Shown: positions 14,173-15,118 of the stretch, one piece after another
Numbering within the stretch: the stretch's first letter is position 1
Layout of the letters: each line of letters opens with the position of its first letter
DNA from: an uncultured Selenomonadales bacterium
GTDB lineage: Bacteria > Bacillota > Negativicutes > Selenomonadales > Selenomonadaceae
NCBI GenBank assembly: GCA_937910665.1
Contig: CALEPR010000162.1
Coordinates: 1-15,118, forward strand
DNA: 15,118 nt
Direction: 5' to 3'
Notes under the pieces: model-generated
Seen by the model: the letters and a program-made list of their open reading frames with translations, nothing else
Databases searched by the model: none
What the model was told of the DNA's origin: nothing
Translations under genes and position numbers: made by a program

Positions 14173-14658
14173 ATGAAGTGGATAAATCATCAAATTGTTA
14201 CAGGTTTTATAATTTATGCGGCGACTGACGATGCGCTTTTTGTTGCGTCGGGAATTCTGGGAGCAGTTTTACCTGACAAAGTTGAGGGTGCTCCGCCGAA
14301 AGAAAGTAAAGCCTATTGGAAGTGGAGAAAAAATCATCGAACTTGGTCGCACTATCCGCCGCTTTATTTGCTTTTTATTTTTGGACTTCAGTACGCGAAA
14401 AATTATTATTCGGATCCAACTTTTGAACTTGCGATGAACTTGCTGAGTTATATGTTGGTCGGTGCGCTTTTGCATATTGCGGAGGATGGAATTTGCGGCA
14501 AAGTTCCAATCTTCACTCCGCATGGCAAGCATGGAATAAAACTTTTTAAAGTCGGAAGTTGGGCGGAATATTTTTTTGCGGCGTTGATAATTTGCTGCTG
14601 TCTGTTTTATAGGTTCGGAGATTTTGAAAAAATTTTAGGAGTAATCTTGAATGAATGA
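14173..14658 (+). CDS. YdjM/DUF457-family membrane-bound metal-dependent hydrolase-like protein
   Basis: I chose the ATG at 14173 (MKWINHQIVTGF), which matches the family's usual start with an early His; AGAGG lies about 12 bases upstream. An earlier in-frame start at 14092 would add 27 residues without family character and would run into the promoter. The 161-residue protein has NHQIVTGFIIYA at the start, GAVLPDKVEGAPP (the LPD motif), KNHRTWSHYP (the HR--SH motif thought to bind metal), and three to four membrane spans, with HIAEDGICGKVPIFTPHGKH as a second His/Asp cluster. In Escherichia coli the relative YdjM is LexA-regulated; the reaction is unknown. Its final codons overlap the start of a 25-codon ORF in a tandem repeat. 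Confidence 0.8.
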   Translation: MKWINHQIVTGFIIYAATDDALFVASGILGAVLPDKVEGAPPKESKAYWKWRKNHRTWSHYPPLYLLFIFGLQYAKNYYSDPTFELAMNLLSYMLVGALLHIAEDGICGKVPIFTPHGKHGIKLFKVGSWAEYFFAALIICCCLFYRFGDFEKILGVILNE

Positions 14659-14728
14659 AAAAATTTTAGAAGATGGCAACGTGACGTTGCATCCTATTGG
14701 CTTACGATTTTATGTTACAATATTTTAA
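14651..14728 (+). CDS. Small ORF (25 residues), array copy 1
   Basis: The ATG overlaps the last eight bases of the YdjM-like gene in another frame, and AGGAG (14637-14641) lies nine bases upstream, an arrangement typical of coupled genes. The product begins MNEKILEDGNVTLHP and ends in a hydrophobic, aromatic stretch (IGLRFYVTIF). I recognise no family. It could be a real small protein, or the stub of a longer gene cut off by the repeat event. The palindrome GCAACGTGACGTTGC falls inside it. Confidence 0.35.
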   Translation: MNEKILEDGNVTLHPIGLRFYVTIF

Positions 14729-14780
14729 ATTTTTTTGCCGCATATCAACCGAAGATAAAAAATTTTAGGAGTGATCTTGA

Positions 14781-14858
14781 ATGAATGAAAAAATTTTAGA
14801 AGGTGGCAACGTGACGTTGCATCCTATTGGCTTACGATTTTATGTTACAATATTTTAA
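14781..14858 (+). CDS. Small ORF, array copy 2
   Basis: Same ORF with Gly in place of Asp at residue 8. The AGGAG site is kept although the upstream gene is not. A TGTTACAAT extended -10-like site at 14713-14721 in the previous unit lies about 46 bases before its ribosome site. Confidence 0.3.
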   Translation: MNEKILEGGNVTLHPIGLRFYVTIF

Positions 14859-14910
14859 ATTTTTTTGCCGCATATCAACCGAAGATAAAAAATTTTAGGA
14901 GTGATCTTGA

Positions 14911-14988
14911 ATGAATGAAAAAATTTTAGAAGGTGGCAACGTGACGTTGCATCCTATTGGCTTACGATTTTATGTTACAATATTTTAA
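14911..14988 (+). CDS. Small ORF, array copy 3
   Basis: Identical to copy 2 in sequence, ribosome site and upstream -10-like site. Confidence 0.3.
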   Translation: MNEKILEGGNVTLHPIGLRFYVTIF

Positions 14989-15040
14989 ATTTTTTTGCCG
15001 CATATCAACCGAAGATAAAAAATTTTAGGAGTGATCTTGA

Positions 15041-15118
15041 ATGAATGAAAAAATTTTAGAAGGTGGCAACGTGACGTTGCATCCTATTGGCTTACGATTT
15101 TATGTTACAATATTTTAA
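15041..15118 (+). CDS. Small ORF, array copy 4
   Basis: Identical to copy 2. Its TAA stop is exactly the last three bases of the window, so what follows cannot be seen. Confidence 0.3.
   Translation: MNEKILEGGNVTLHPIGLRFYVTIF

Larger units (their letters stand above)
14641..15118 (+). repeat. Tandem array of a 130-bp unit, three full copies plus 88 bases
   Basis: Units begin at 14641, 14771, 14901 and 15031. The last three agree wherever they can be compared; the first differs at 14643 (A for G) and 14673 (A for G). Counting back, the shared sequence begins at about 14627, so the unit took in the last bases of the YdjM-like gene, including its AGGAG. Each unit holds a 26-codon ORF frame with stop, the odd palindrome GCAACGTGACGTTGC, and a TGTTACAAT extended -10-like site. 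The array runs to the window edge, so its true copy number is unknown. This accounts for the whole stretch after the last large gene. Confidence 0.95.

Noticed and set aside
14641..15118. CRISPR array
   Set aside because: The whole 130-bp unit is repeated without variable spacers, so it is a plain tandem repeat.

Overview
The window reads as chromosomal DNA from a very AT-rich diderm Firmicute, most likely a gut or rumen Negativicute of the Selenomonas kind. The pointers are signal-peptide periplasmic proteins and a TonB-dependent receptor remnant (outer membrane), flagellar and chemotaxis genes, an Asp23-type domain, strong GGAGG ribosome sites, several TTG/GTG starts, and a coding style saturated with A-run/T-run words such as AAAATTTT. 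Lineage is inferred from gene content only.

Left end (1-770, minus strand): a restriction remnant, namely the N-terminus of an McrB-like AAA+ protein running off the window and the last part of a type I HsdR subunit. Its base usage is less AT-rich than everything to the right. It abuts a FliD-like flagellar gene whose 3' end is replaced by out-of-frame hsdR sequence, so a junction lies at about 765-790.

Middle left (1940-4798, minus): an orphan EcfT membrane component, a Uma2-type nuclease ending 2 bases before it, and an AGCS sodium:amino-acid symporter that is complete except for one in-frame TAG codon. A divergent promoter region (4799-4952) then starts a tightly overlapped plus-strand operon: YbgC-type thioesterase, membrane-anchored CofE-like protein carrying an in-frame palindromic heptamer insertion, and an exported GH84 beta-N-acetylglucosaminidase.

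Middle (8074-10100): a TonB-dependent receptor C-terminal remnant, then an exported TPR protein with its own promoter, flanked by two related terminator-like repeats. Convergent to it lies a minus-strand set read as cobU, recO, then a P-loop/Asp23 fusion. A strong bidirectional terminator separates cobU from an upstream minus-strand methyl-accepting chemotaxis protein.

Right end (14173-15118): a YdjM/DUF457 membrane protein whose last codons overlap a 25-codon ORF. That ORF lies in a 130-bp unit repeated in tandem at least 3.7 times, each copy with its own ribosome site and possible extended -10 promoter. No rRNA, tRNA, CRISPR array, transposase or prophage gene was found. The best candidates for something new are this mini-gene array, the coding palindrome in the CofE-like gene, and the amber codon in the symporter.
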